A program made the translations under genes and the position numbers. Below the pieces are notes generated by a model, which saw only the letters and a program-made list of their open reading frames with translations, did no database searches and was not told where the DNA came from. A stretch of DNA of 64,000 nucleotides from Cohnella hashimotonis (lineage in GTDB: Bacteria > Bacillota > Bacilli > Paenibacillales > Paenibacillaceae), in contig NZ_JAGRPV010000001.1 of assembly GCF_030014955.1 (NCBI RefSeq), positions 7,502,001 to 7,566,000 on the forward strand. The letters are read 5' to 3'. Of the stretch, positions 33,677 through 41,581 are shown in pieces. Every line of letters begins with the position of its first letter. Positions within the stretch are counted from its first letter, which is position 1.

Positions 33677-33814
33677 ATGAACAACGGCGCCTGGGAAAAA
33701 ATGAAGAAGCTTGTGGCCGACGCCCGTATGAAAGTCGTGTACGGCGGCATCGCGATGGCCTACCTTTTCCCGATCATCTACGGCAGCGACTGGCCTGAAG
33801 TCGGCTGGTGCTAA
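33677..33814 (+). CDS. Small protein, 45 residues, one hydrophobic helix
   Basis: ATG 33677 follows a GGAAGGA stretch by about 9 bases. The product (MNNGAWEKMKKLVADARMKV, then VYGGIAMAYLFPIIYGSDW) has an amphipathic basic start and a hydrophobic middle of ~15 residues. A good intrinsic terminator 40 bases later supports an expressed unit. The function is unknown. Confidence 0.5.
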   Translation: MNNGAWEKMKKLVADARMKVVYGGIAMAYLFPIIYGSDWPEVGWC

Positions 33815-33853
33815 GCGAAGGAAAACGGGTTCAGGCGGGATTTGTGCAAAGAG

Positions 33854-33881
33854 AAAGGCGGCCTCGTTAGAGGTCGCCTTT
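33854..33881 (+). terminator. Intrinsic terminator
   Basis: AAAGGCGGCCTC and GAGGTCGCCTTT pair around a GTTA tetraloop with one G-T pair, and TTTTTT follows shortly after. It lies between the small gene and the convergent epimerase gene. Confidence 0.8.
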
Positions 33882-33921
33882 AACATTTCCTTTTTTCAAT
33901 GCAAGGCCTATCGACGCTCGG

Positions 33922-34764
33922 TTAAATCGCCCCTGCATCTCTTGCCGTATAGAACGACGGGTAGATCGGACGGAAATTCAGCTCTTCCCGAATGCGCGTC
34001 GTATCGACGATCATATCCCACGGATCGAAAGGCTGCTGCTCCGCCTCCGGTGCGCCCTCGCCGCCATGGAGCTGCCGAAGCTCCTCGGCCGTAATCGGCG
34101 CATCGTCGCCCACATTGTAGATGCGGCCATCAATGCCTGGCGTGGAAGCTGCGAGCAGCAGGGCTTGGCCGACATCGGCATGATGCGCCATATGCATGCG
34201 TTTGGCCGGATGCCAGCTTCGAATGTATGGGAGTATCTCCACGATATGCGGATCGCCGTCGCCATAGACGAAGGGCAGCCGAACGATCCGAACGCCCAAG
34301 CCCTGCTCGCGATGAAGCCGCAGCAGCACCGCTTCGGCCTCCACTTTGCTTTGCGGATAAGCCTGGGTCGGGCTCAGCTCGTCGTCTTCACGGCTGGGCC
34401 GCGTGCGGACCACTGAACCATAGACGTTGTTTGTGCTGGTGAAAACAAACCTGGGCACTTCCGCCTGCAAGGCCGCATGAGCCAGCGCGATCGTGCCGTC
34501 CAGGTTGGCCGTTCTGGTCGTCTCCTCGTCCACGCCGCGGAATTGCGCCGCCAAGTGAATCACCGCATCCTTCCCCCGCAGCGCGGCGATATAGCCGTCC
34601 GGCTGCAGCAGATCGCCTTCCACGATCTCCGCCCCTTGCCGGCGAAGCCCGTCCGCCTTTTCGGCCTTTCTCACCAGCAAGGTCACGCGATGACCGCGCT
34701 GCAGCATACGCTGCGCAAACCGGCTCCCCACTTTACCTGTAGCCCCTGTTATAAAAGCGTTCAT
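33922..34764 (-). CDS. NAD(P)-dependent epimerase/dehydratase (extended SDR)
   Basis: A 280-residue extended SDR. GATGKVGSRF is the cofactor loop (residues 7-16), followed by VIHLAAQ, VFTSTNNVYGS with the active-site Ser/Thr, and YPQSKVEAE with the catalytic Tyr/Lys near residue 137. RLPFVYGDGDPHI and the C-terminal INVGDDAPIT-like stretch (YNVGDDAPIT) match UDP-sugar epimerase relatives. The substrate is unknown. GGAGG lies 7 bases before ATG 34764. It is divergent from the HTH gene at 34882, which probably regulates it. Confidence 0.9.
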   Translation of the reverse strand: MNAFITGATGKVGSRFAQRMLQRGHRVTLLVRKAEKADGLRRQGAEIVEGDLLQPDGYIAALRGKDAVIHLAAQFRGVDEETTRTANLDGTIALAHAALQAEVPRFVFTSTNNVYGSVVRTRPSREDDELSPTQAYPQSKVEAEAVLLRLHREQGLGVRIVRLPFVYGDGDPHIVEILPYIRSWHPAKRMHMAHHADVGQALLLAASTPGIDGRIYNVGDDAPITAEELRQLHGGEGAPEAEQQPFDPWDMIVDTTRIREELNFRPIYPSFYTARDAGAI

Positions 34765-34881
34765 TTTAAGCCCTCCTACGTTTTTTAGTTGCTATACGGG
34801 CAGTATAATAGAAGGAGCAGTCGGCTTCCCTCCTCCGTTTATCGTAGGTTTGGGAGTGTCAGGATACGGGGAGGAATGGAG

Positions 34882-35718
34882 ATGGAAGTGGTTGCTTCCA
34901 GAAGGTCGTTGGGCGAATTTCTGCGCATACGCCGGGAGCGGCTGACGCCGGAAGAGGTCGGACTGGTCTCTTATGGACGGCGGCGGACCGCGGGTCTTCG
35001 GAGGGAAGAGGTCGCCCAGCTCGCCCATATCGGCACGTCCTGGTACACCTCCCTGGAGCAGGGACGCAGCGTTAACCCGTCCGAGGATGTGCTGAACAAT
35101 ATCGCCAAGGCGCTGCGATTAACCGAGGACGAGCGTCGCCATCTTCACCTTCTGGCCAGATCGGATCAACAGGAACCGGAGGAAGAAGACCGCGATATCG
35201 CCACGGGCTTGGAACGAATGATCCAGGCGCTGGACCCGCACCCGGCGTTCGTGCTCGGCAGATACTGGGACCTGCTGCTGTGGAACAAGGCGGCTGAGCT
35301 TGTTTTTCATGTGCCGGCCTTCTCCAAGGACACAATGCCAAACTTCAATTGGATGCGGCACCTGCTGACGAGCGACAAGCTGGGGCCCGACCTTATGGAC
35401 GGAGCGTCGAGAACGCGCGTGTTGATCGCGCAATTTCGCGCGGATTTCGCACGCTTTCCAAATGATGCGCGGTTTAAGACGCTGATCGAGGAGTTTATGG
35501 AAATAAGCCCGCTGTTCCGCGAGCTCTGGCCGATGCATGATGTCGAGACGGCGACCGATCACCGCAAGCAGAAGTACGATCCCAGGATCGGAGAGATGGC
35601 GTTCGAGCATTTAACCTTGCAGCCGCCGACCCATCCGGATCTGAAGGTCATCGTCTTTACGGCGTCGGCGGATACGGCGGCGAGGTTGCAGCGTTTATTG
35701 GATGCATCGGAAGGTTGA
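34882..35718 (+). CDS. Helix-turn-helix regulator with MmyB-like ligand domain
   Basis: A 278-residue regulator. The XRE-type helix-turn-helix covers residues ~10-75 (RRTAGLRREEVAQLAHIGTS, then EQGRSVNPSEDVLNNIAKAL). The remaining two thirds match the MmyB-like/PAS-like sensor (ALDPHPAFVLGRYWDLLLWN, and the conserved VFHVPAFS, FRADFARFPNDA). Such proteins are common repressors of divergent oxidoreductases. ATG 34882 lies 7 bases after GGGAGG; the ATG 6 bases earlier abuts the site. It is divergent from the epimerase gene. Confidence 0.92.
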   Translation: MEVVASRRSLGEFLRIRRERLTPEEVGLVSYGRRRTAGLRREEVAQLAHIGTSWYTSLEQGRSVNPSEDVLNNIAKALRLTEDERRHLHLLARSDQQEPEEEDRDIATGLERMIQALDPHPAFVLGRYWDLLLWNKAAELVFHVPAFSKDTMPNFNWMRHLLTSDKLGPDLMDGASRTRVLIAQFRADFARFPNDARFKTLIEEFMEISPLFRELWPMHDVETATDHRKQKYDPRIGEMAFEHLTLQPPTHPDLKVIVFTASADTAARLQRLLDASEG

Positions 35719-35785
35719 ACCAAGGAATGCAATCGTGATTCTTTGTGCCAAACAGTTTTAAGACGGTCGAAAGTGCAGGATGGCA

Positions 35786-36304
35786 CTAACGCCCTTGCCT
35801 CTCGGCATACCACGCCAGCGCCAGCCGCTCCATCTCGCTGACGAACGCCTTCTTGGCCGGACTGTATTCGTTCGTGCGCGCGTGGCGCTCGGCGAGCTCC
35901 TCCTTGAACCGGCTGTACCTCGCAGCTTCCGCCGGATGACACCGCAAGTAATCTCTGAAGACGAGATGCCGTTCAATCTGGGGGTTATCCGTCTCATAAA
36001 AATGAATGTGATGCGTCCGTTCCTCGCCGCCTTTGCGCAGCAGGCGCCTGCCGGGAATGCCCCACTCTCCGGCGATGTCGTATCCGAGCAGGCGCATCCG
36101 GTCGTTATACGCATCGATCCGATCGATGTTCCGCACCACACCCATCATATCGATGACGGGCTTCGCCTTCATGCCCGGCACCGACGTGCTGCCGAAGTGC
36201 TCGAAGCGCACGATCTCATCCCCGAATATCGCGCTTAGAAATGCGACTTCGTTCTCGTAAAGCCGCGCCCATTCCTTGCTGTAATCGCTCAGCCTAACCT
36301 TCAT
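35786..36304 (-). CDS. GrpB/UPF0157 nucleotidyltransferase-like protein
   Basis: A 172-residue protein of the GrpB family. It has the signature FEHFGSTSVPGMKAKPVIDMM (residues ~32-52), which resembles the GS-x-D core of nucleotidyltransferases, and the conserved HHIHFYE. The biochemical role of the family is not known; a fused form occurs with dephospho-CoA kinase. AAGGAG lies 8 bases before ATG 36304. It is 25 bases downstream of the PhyH gene, same strand, so the two may be co-transcribed. Confidence 0.92.
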   Translation of the reverse strand: MKVRLSDYSKEWARLYENEVAFLSAIFGDEIVRFEHFGSTSVPGMKAKPVIDMMGVVRNIDRIDAYNDRMRLLGYDIAGEWGIPGRRLLRKGGEERTHHIHFYETDNPQIERHLVFRDYLRCHPAEAARYSRFKEELAERHARTNEYSPAKKAFVSEMERLALAWYAERQGR

Positions 36305-36329
36305 CCGACACGCTCCTTGCAAGCTTGGG

Positions 36330-37151
36330 CTAGAAGTGCCCGCGCGGTTTTTTCCCGGCCCAGCGTTCGTCGATCTTCTCCTGGGAGGATTGATACCGGG
36401 TGTCCACGCTCAGCCGATACTGGTTCGTCGTATTCTCCAGCGAGCAGTGCAGGAGGAACATCCCGAAGATCATCACGTCGCCCGCCCGGTACTCGGTCGT
36501 CGCCCACTTGCCGCCATATTTGCCCGTAATGACGAGCGGATCGTCCGTGTAGTTGTTCACTTTGTCCCAATCCGAATCCTTGGTGCCGTAGGTGCGCTTC
36601 AGCTCCTCAAACCGGTGCGAGCCCAGACACATAGCCAGACCGCCCATCGCGTAGCTGATGTCGCCGATCGGGGACCAGACGGTGTACAGGTTGTGCGTGC
36701 CGCGGCCCATATACACGATATCATAGTGCGCGCCGGTGTAGTCGCCCTTGCCGACCGCGCGCAGCCATTTGTAATTATAGGTCAGCGACTTCTCGCCAAA
36801 CAACTCATCGAAGAAGCTCATGATCCGCGGCCCGTTCAGCACGTCCAGCAGCTCCGGTAGATCCTCGTTCGTCCCGCCAAAAAACAGCGTTCTGCTGCCG
36901 TCCGCCATAACGCCGTCCTCGAGCAGGGTATCCCTGTCGAGCTTGCCCATCTTCTCCATCTTGCGGAGAACCGCGCGCCTGGCGTTCAGCACTTCCTCCC
37001 GATCATGGAAGTCGCGCAGCAGCAAATAACCGTCCTCCGCCATTCTGGCGCGCAGGGCGTCGAAGTCATGCCTGATATCGTTCGAATCCCTCAGCTCCGT
37101 CAGATGCTCCCCGCCGAGCTCCAGCTCCCGGCTCCCTACCTTTACCATCAT
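36330..37151 (-). CDS. Phytanoyl-CoA dioxygenase (PhyH) family protein
   Basis: A 273-residue Fe(II)/2-oxoglutarate-dependent oxygenase fold. The HxD iron ligands are in GAHYDIVYMG (about residues 140-149), the distal His in MFLLHCSLENTT, and the 2-oxoglutarate-binding Arg in YRLSVDTRYQ. AGGAG lies 10 bases before the double ATG at 37151. It is divergent from an AraC regulator, a frequent arrangement in Paenibacillaceae, so expression probably depends on that regulator. The substrate is unknown. Confidence 0.9.
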   Translation of the reverse strand: MMVKVGSRELELGGEHLTELRDSNDIRHDFDALRARMAEDGYLLLRDFHDREEVLNARRAVLRKMEKMGKLDRDTLLEDGVMADGSRTLFFGGTNEDLPELLDVLNGPRIMSFFDELFGEKSLTYNYKWLRAVGKGDYTGAHYDIVYMGRGTHNLYTVWSPIGDISYAMGGLAMCLGSHRFEELKRTYGTKDSDWDKVNNYTDDPLVITGKYGGKWATTEYRAGDVMIFGMFLLHCSLENTTNQYRLSVDTRYQSSQEKIDERWAGKKPRGHF

Positions 37152-37279
37152 GCGCGTCTCACTCCTGTCGTCGATTGTAGCTTCAGTATAGGGAGAGACC
37201 GCGGGGACTTCCATTGAAGACCGTTGCAAATGCATGTATAATCGTACAAAATGTTTATGTGAAAAAAGGCGGCGGGACG

Positions 37280-38086
37280 ATGGCCACGATGGATATTCCT
37301 TACGAATTGGGCGAGGACTTCGTTGCGCCGGCTTTCCGTTTCCAGTCCATCTGGAAGGTAGAGGCCAACGATGCTTACCATTCGTTCAAGCCGCATGGCT
37401 TCATGAGCGCGGGGCTCTTCGTCACCTACGATGGCAAAGGGAGCATCATGTACGGGGATACAAGCGAAGTCATGGAGGCGGGTACCTACCTCCTCGTCTC
37501 CGGCGACGTGCCCTGTTCGTACCGCTGCTTGGACGACGACTGGAAATTCTACTTCCTGCACTTCGACCCGCTTGATGTAGCCGAGTTGCTAGGGCTCGCT
37601 ACTTGGCGGCCGGTATCGACCGGGCGCATATCCGATGCCGTCCGACTGTGCGAGCGCCTGATCGACAGCCTCATTCTCCAGCCTGCCGGCTACGGCATGG
37701 CCGTACACCTGACCGCTCAGGAGCTGCTGCACCTGTTCGCGCAGGAACGCACCGCCTACGGCCGCAGCCGCCATCCCGAGCTCGACGACATCCTGTACCG
37801 GATGCACAAACAGATCGGCTCATCGGTCCCGGTGGACGAGTATGTCCGGCTGAGCGGACTTTCGCGTACGGCTTTTTACACCAGATTCCGCGAGCGGACT
37901 GGCATGTCCCCCACCCAGTATGTGCAGGAGCTAAAGCTGGCCTCGGCCAAGGCGACGCTGGAGACTACGAATGCTACGGTTAAGGAAATTGCCGCATCGC
38001 TGAAGTTTTATGATGAGTTTCATTTTTCGCGGCTGTTCAAGAGAAGGTATGGAGTGGCGCCGAGCGCTTATCGGCGGGGATTGTAG
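37280..38086 (+). CDS. AraC-family transcriptional regulator
   Basis: A 268-residue regulator with an N-terminal cupin sensing domain (residues ~15-110, including GTYLLVSGDVPCSYRCLDDD) and two C-terminal helix-turn-helix motifs (DEYVRLSGLSRTAFYTRFRE and VKEIAASLKFYDEFHFSRLF). ATG 37280 has a GGCGGGA site; frames upstream run into the promoter. It is divergent from the PhyH dioxygenase, its probable target, and is followed by a good terminator. Confidence 0.92.
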   Translation: MATMDIPYELGEDFVAPAFRFQSIWKVEANDAYHSFKPHGFMSAGLFVTYDGKGSIMYGDTSEVMEAGTYLLVSGDVPCSYRCLDDDWKFYFLHFDPLDVAELLGLATWRPVSTGRISDAVRLCERLIDSLILQPAGYGMAVHLTAQELLHLFAQERTAYGRSRHPELDDILYRMHKQIGSSVPVDEYVRLSGLSRTAFYTRFRERTGMSPTQYVQELKLASAKATLETTNATVKEIAASLKFYDEFHFSRLFKRRYGVAPSAYRRGL

Positions 38087-38093
38087 CGTGAGG

Positions 38094-38129
38094 AAAACCC
38101 GCCGGGGCTGGAGAGCTGCGGCGGGTTTT
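38094..38129 (+). terminator. Intrinsic terminator of the araC gene
   Basis: AAAACCCGCCG (38094-38104) and CGGCGGGTTTT (38119-38129) form an 11-bp stem just after the stop codon. Confidence 0.9.
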
Positions 38130-38165
38130 GTTGTTAATGCGCCTTCAATTATCTAGTGGCACTCT

Positions 38166-38188
38166 TTTTAGCGATATTATCGCTAAAA
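38166..38188. promoter_or_regulatory. Perfect 23-bp palindrome, probable operator
   Basis: TTTTAGCGATA, one T, TATCGCTAAAA: two perfect 11-base arms with a single central base. It lies about 90 bases upstream of the small gene at 38277, at the left edge of an AT-rich patch. It has no U-run context of a terminator, so a repressor site is more likely. Confidence 0.6.
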
Positions 38189-38276
38189 TCATACGGCGTC
38201 CCTTCACTAATCTATACTTTCGCTTAGTGTGCATCGTTATTGGCGTAAGAATGAAGTGTGTACGGAGGAGAGAATC

Positions 38277-38558
38277 ATGCGCAAACTGCTTGAGCAGCTA
38301 TATAACGGGCAACTCATTCCCGTCGAACAGATTGTCTCCAATGATCCAGCATACCGCGCAGTCAATCAACAGATCACAGAAACGATGAAAGTATGGCAAA
38401 AAAGACTGGATGGAGCAGAATATGAAAATCTAGAACAGCTGCTAGACTTGTTTTCACAACTGGAAGAAGCAGGCATGTCAACTGCGTTTGTATATGGCTT
38501 TCAGCTGGGTGTTTCTCTGATTTTGGAATCAGCGACGAGTTTGAAGGATGCAGAATAG
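38277..38558 (+). CDS. Small helical protein, DUF6809-like
   Basis: A 93-residue protein, MRKLLEQLYNGQLIPVEQIV, then an amphipathic middle and FVYGFQLGVSLILES at the end. This pattern of an LLEQLYNG start and a FxxGFrLG end resembles DUF6809 proteins, common in Firmicute accessory DNA. GGAGGAG lies before ATG 38277. The neighbourhood turns AT-rich here, pointing to an accessory patch. The palindrome at 38166 may control it. The function is unknown. Confidence 0.7.
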   Translation: MRKLLEQLYNGQLIPVEQIVSNDPAYRAVNQQITETMKVWQKRLDGAEYENLEQLLDLFSQLEEAGMSTAFVYGFQLGVSLILESATSLKDAE

Positions 38559-38717
38559 TTATCACTTACATTCATTGCAGACAGGATTATTCCCGCATTC
38601 AACGAATATGTAAAATATTGATACTTTTTGGAAGTGTAAATAAGGCCTTAGCCAACTTATTAAACATCTAAATGAGTACATGGAATCCAGTACAAATAAT
38701 ATGATGAGGTGCTCCAG

Positions 38718-39236
38718 ATGAGTGAGTTTAGTGCAAGTTATCATTTAAAAGCTAAGGATAGAGAACAAGCGATAAAGCTCATTAAGGACGCTGGTCATCA
38801 GGGGTTTGTATTTAACGAAACGAATGGATGGGTTACTTTCCTCATAAAAGGACAGGTTTTTGATATCAGTGAATCCGTCATTCAATGCAACCGCGGACTG
38901 CTCGTTCATTATATTTACGCAGAGGATCATGGATGGGAGTTTAGAGTGTTTGAAAAGGATCGTAACGTTTTTGAGTACACCTGCGATTGGAGCGATGAGA
39001 TCCATATCGAAAAAAATAGGTTCGATTTAGATGTGATTAAAGAAATGGTCTCGTCTCAAGGCCATGAAACGAGTGACTTAGAAGAAATTTTTGAAATGGA
39101 TGAGTTCGATTATGAACATTCTCCGGCCTATCAATTAGCTGAAAAAATCGGATTGGTTCACTATGAATGGCTATCGGCAGACTATATAAACAGTGACGAT
39201 GAGTTGGAAGAGAGAGGTTTGATCCTCGTAGAATAA
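38718..39236 (+). CDS. Uncharacterised acidic protein, 172 residues
   Basis: An acidic cytoplasmic protein (MSEFSASYHLKAKDREQAIK at the start) with an alpha-beta N-terminal half and a C-terminal half rich in Asp/Glu (DLEEIFEMDEFDYEHS). GAGG lies 8 bases before ATG 38718. Its stop overlaps the start of the RDD protein gene by one base (TAATG), so they are translationally coupled. The style recalls small immunity or cytoplasmic partner proteins, but no family is recognised. The gene is AT-rich relative to the chromosome. Confidence 0.7.
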   Translation: MSEFSASYHLKAKDREQAIKLIKDAGHQGFVFNETNGWVTFLIKGQVFDISESVIQCNRGLLVHYIYAEDHGWEFRVFEKDRNVFEYTCDWSDEIHIEKNRFDLDVIKEMVSSQGHETSDLEEIFEMDEFDYEHSPAYQLAEKIGLVHYEWLSADYINSDDELEERGLILVE

Positions 39237-40222
39237 TGTTAGTCTCAAAGAGGTGGGAATCAATCAAACCTAATTATGATGATCTTGGTCTGTCCATCAC
39301 AATGGGCACGCAGCTCCGGAGTGAAGTAGAGCGCCAATTGTTGAAGGAATTGCTTCTTCACCATAGTTTTGAGAATAAATTGTATTTTGACTGGTCTGAG
39401 AGTTGTATAGAAGGCAAATCGTTACATTTTTTAGACGGTTCTTTAGATAGATATTCAGGAATCAGTATTTATGATGAAAACAATGAATTCGTTGCAGACG
39501 GTTGGATGGATTTTGAGTTCGATCCTAGTTCCAATCAATTGTCTGTTTACTGGAGTTTCCTAGACATTTACTTGAACGGACAAAAAATAAAATCAATTCA
39601 AATGGACAAGATGCCGACGTCAAGCGAGAACCGACTTATGGAAAGAACCCAGGAAAACGATTTTATTTACTTCGGCTTTTGGAAACGCGTATTAATGAGA
39701 ATCATCGATTTTGGCATCATCTTCATTCCACTGGGTCTCTTATACCGTTTTGCAGTTTATGAATCCGTCCAAATGAACTCTATCCTACCGTATATCCTGA
39801 TGTGGATCGTTACATCGGCATATTATGTCCTGACCCTTTCAATCTTTGGAGGAACCCCGGGAAAGTTAATCTTGAAGGCCAAGGTCGTAGATCATTCAGG
39901 AAATCAACTATCCTTTTATCAATCGCTACTTCGAAGCATATTTTATATTTTATATGCGGTAACCATGATTTTTGCATTCAGCGATGCGAACTTTAAACCT
40001 ATAAATGCGCCATTTGACGTCATCGCCCAGCTCATAGGAGTCGTAACGATCTTATCGGATTTGATTGTATTGTTTAATCGCAGGAAGAAAGCGTTGCATG
40101 ATTATATCGCAGGCAGCGTGGTTATCAAGCAGCCATTCTCTCAAAAAAAGGATCGCGCTTCGTCGAAAAAACGACCGTTAAGCGATGGGCGGGACTATAC
40201 CTTTGGAGAGATAAAGAGATAG
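39236..40222 (+). CDS. RDD-family membrane protein with extra N-terminal domain
   Basis: A 328-residue protein. Residues 1-130 are a soluble, acidic domain of unknown type (LYFDWSESCIEGKSLHFLDG). From about 147 an RDD domain follows: FGFWKRVLMRIIDFGIIFIP (the Arg/Asp signature in the first helix), a second helix near 185, FGGTPGKLILKAKVVD and then two more hydrophobic segments, ending with KKALHDYIAGSVVI. RDD proteins are small membrane proteins, some linked to ion transport. The start overlaps the stop of the preceding gene. A strong terminator follows. Confidence 0.85.
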   Translation: MLVSKRWESIKPNYDDLGLSITMGTQLRSEVERQLLKELLLHHSFENKLYFDWSESCIEGKSLHFLDGSLDRYSGISIYDENNEFVADGWMDFEFDPSSNQLSVYWSFLDIYLNGQKIKSIQMDKMPTSSENRLMERTQENDFIYFGFWKRVLMRIIDFGIIFIPLGLLYRFAVYESVQMNSILPYILMWIVTSAYYVLTLSIFGGTPGKLILKAKVVDHSGNQLSFYQSLLRSIFYILYAVTMIFAFSDANFKPINAPFDVIAQLIGVVTILSDLIVLFNRRKKALHDYIAGSVVIKQPFSQKKDRASSKKRPLSDGRDYTFGEIKR

Positions 40223-40245
40223 CAGATACTGTATTTTAAAAAACC

Positions 40246-40291
40246 AAGGGCGGGCGTTCACTTATCGTGAACGGACCCGCCCCTTATTTTT
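40246..40291 (+). terminator. Intrinsic terminator after the RDD gene
   Basis: AAGGGCGGGCGTTCAC (40246-40261) pairs with GTGAACGGACCCGCCCCTT (40267-40285), with a small internal bulge and a 5-base loop, followed by ATTTTTTC. Confidence 0.9.
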
Positions 40292-40330
40292 TCTTTACCG
40301 CGCACCATTCGCCCATTCGCTAACTCCCCG

Positions 40331-40491
40331 TTAGATCACCGACGTTCCCGCCATCAGTTCGGTCAACGTACCCCGGACAACCGAGGTCGGAATGGCAAAT
40401 TCGATGCCTTGAGCCTCTGCGTTCACGGCCGTATTTACTCCGATCACTTCCGCCTTATCATTAAGTTGCGGTCAGTCGGAGTTACCGGGAA
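40331..40491 (-). pseudogene. C-terminal fragment of an HtrA-like serine protease
   Basis: Read on the minus strand, the DNA gives IPGNSD, stop, then PQLNDKAEVIGVNTAVNAEA and QGIEFAIPTSVVRGTL before a stop. This is the segment around the catalytic Ser of HtrA/DegP proteases (normally INPGNSGGPLLN followed by GEVIGINT). Here GG is replaced by Asp plus a TGA, the 5' part of the gene is missing, and the end reads TELMAGTSVI without a PDZ domain. The fragment starts right after the stop of the small secreted protein gene. Confidence 0.8.
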
Positions 40492-40890
40492 TTAAAGAGG
40501 TCCATCAGATGCTCGTACGTTAATTTTTCCACTCACTGTACCATTAGCTGTATTATAATTCACATAAAAAACATGTCCACTTGCGTGAGTAACATTAATA
40601 GTCAAACTTCTATTTGCGCTAACGGTTCCATTATAGATCTGTTGTTTGCTACCATTTAAATCGTATGATAAGTAGACATTTAGAGTTTGGGATTGTGAAT
40701 TGGAAATATACACTTGGGCATAATCGTATCCAGACTGCTGGGACCAAGAGCTTCCACCATTATTGAGATTCGCATTATTGATAGTTAAGATGTCAGTGTA
40801 TGGAGAATCAGCAACGGCTGAAACGGACGACAACGACATCAATGCGACTACGACGGCAAAAATAAAAAAACTCCTTTTGAATCCTTTCAT
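40492..40890 (-). CDS. Small secreted beta-rich protein
   Basis: A 132-residue protein with a signal peptide (MKGFKRSFFIFAVVVALMSL, cleavage near AVAD). The mature part is rich in Ser, Asn, Thr and Tyr and looks like a beta-sandwich (YAQVYISNSQSQTLNVYLSY, SLTINVTHASGHVFYVNYN). GGAGG lies 8 bases before ATG 40890. No family is recognised. It is AT-rich like its neighbours. The stop abuts the HtrA-like remnant, so the junction may mark an insertion or deletion. Confidence 0.75.
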   Translation of the reverse strand: MKGFKRSFFIFAVVVALMSLSSVSAVADSPYTDILTINNANLNNGGSSWSQQSGYDYAQVYISNSQSQTLNVYLSYDLNGSKQQIYNGTVSANRSLTINVTHASGHVFYVNYNTANGTVSGKINVRASDGPL

Positions 40891-41102
40891 TGTCCTTCCC
40901 TCCGATATTCAACTACCGTGTTAGGGGATAGATTTAAATTACCATATATATTCATTAATTTTCTATTGATTCCCAGAATTTCAAGTTTAGCTCGTTGCAG
41001 ATGCGGCAAGGATCAACTTGCTCATCGGAAGTTTGCATGGCGCCCGTGATTACAACACCACTGCCAATTGCAGGTGGCATAACAGTATAATACGTGTATA
41101 AT

Positions 41103-41240
41103 AAGTATAAGATAAATAAGAAGCCAGTGCCGCCAGCACTGACTTCCCGCACAACTGCTTCGGCGGGGGTGCCTCCAGTCGATCGCTGAAGAAATGACCC
41201 GTTATCCCGTGGCGAGTAACCTAGGGCGGGTCATTTTCTT
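41103..41240 (+). ncRNA. Probable antisense antitoxin RNA (type I TA)
   Basis: Two TATAAT boxes (41086-41091 and 41097-41102) precede a structured plus-strand stretch with the hairpin AGTGC-CGCCA-GCACT. It runs to the terminator AAATGACCCG (41192-41201)/CGGGTCATTT (41227-41236) plus TTCTTTT. The terminator overlaps the last codons of the toxin on the other strand, so the RNA would base-pair with the toxin mRNA 3' end. This is the arrangement of known txpA/bsr-type modules. The exact ends are estimates and no clear -35 was found. Confidence 0.6.
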
Positions 41241-41311
41241 TTATTCAGGTAAGTAAGCAACGCCAGGATAAACATACCAAGCATCATTACTTCCTGAAAA
41301 GAAAATGTCAT
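41231..41311 (-). CDS. Holin-like type I toxin, 26 residues
   Basis: ATG 41311, 7 bases after GGAGG, encodes MTFSFQEVMMLGMFILALLT followed by YLNKRK. It has a short N-terminus, one membrane helix and a basic tail, as in the putative holin-like toxin (TxpA/BsrG/Fst-like) family of Firmicutes. The site GGAGG can pair with CCTCC five bases upstream, which would hide it in the full-length mRNA. An antisense RNA appears to overlap the 3' end. The product should insert in the cell's own membrane when the antitoxin RNA is lost. Confidence 0.75.
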   Translation of the reverse strand: MTFSFQEVMMLGMFILALLTYLNKRK

Positions 41312-41523
41312 AGCCTCACCTCCGATCTGGAGGCGGACTACCCCGACTAGGCGAGTCGTACTGGATTAGTATACCATTTTTTCCTCCCTGCATAAATTAA
41401 AAAGAGAGCTCCAAGATTCATCGTCCGAGGACGAATAAAGGCAGGATACCGATGTTGCCACGCCAGTCGGTAGTACTATGAAATGAAGAGTTGACATCAT
41501 GACTCGAAGAGACATGGTTTTTT

Positions 41524-41560
41524 TACGCAAAAACGCTTGCCTGCATGCAGGACAAGCGTT
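41524..41560 (-). terminator. Intrinsic terminator after the SDR gene
   Basis: On the minus strand AACGCTTG and CAAGCGTT form the stem (arms 41532-41539 and 41553-41560), enclosing the palindrome CCTGCATGCAGG, followed by TTTTGCGTAAAA. It ends the SDR transcript. Confidence 0.8.
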
Positions 41561-41581
41561 CTTACTCATACTTTCATACGA

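Noticed and set aside
40955..41152. 65-codon minus-strand frame with a hydrophobic start
   Set aside because: It overlaps the promoter and body of the antisense RNA and has no ribosome site or known homologue pattern.
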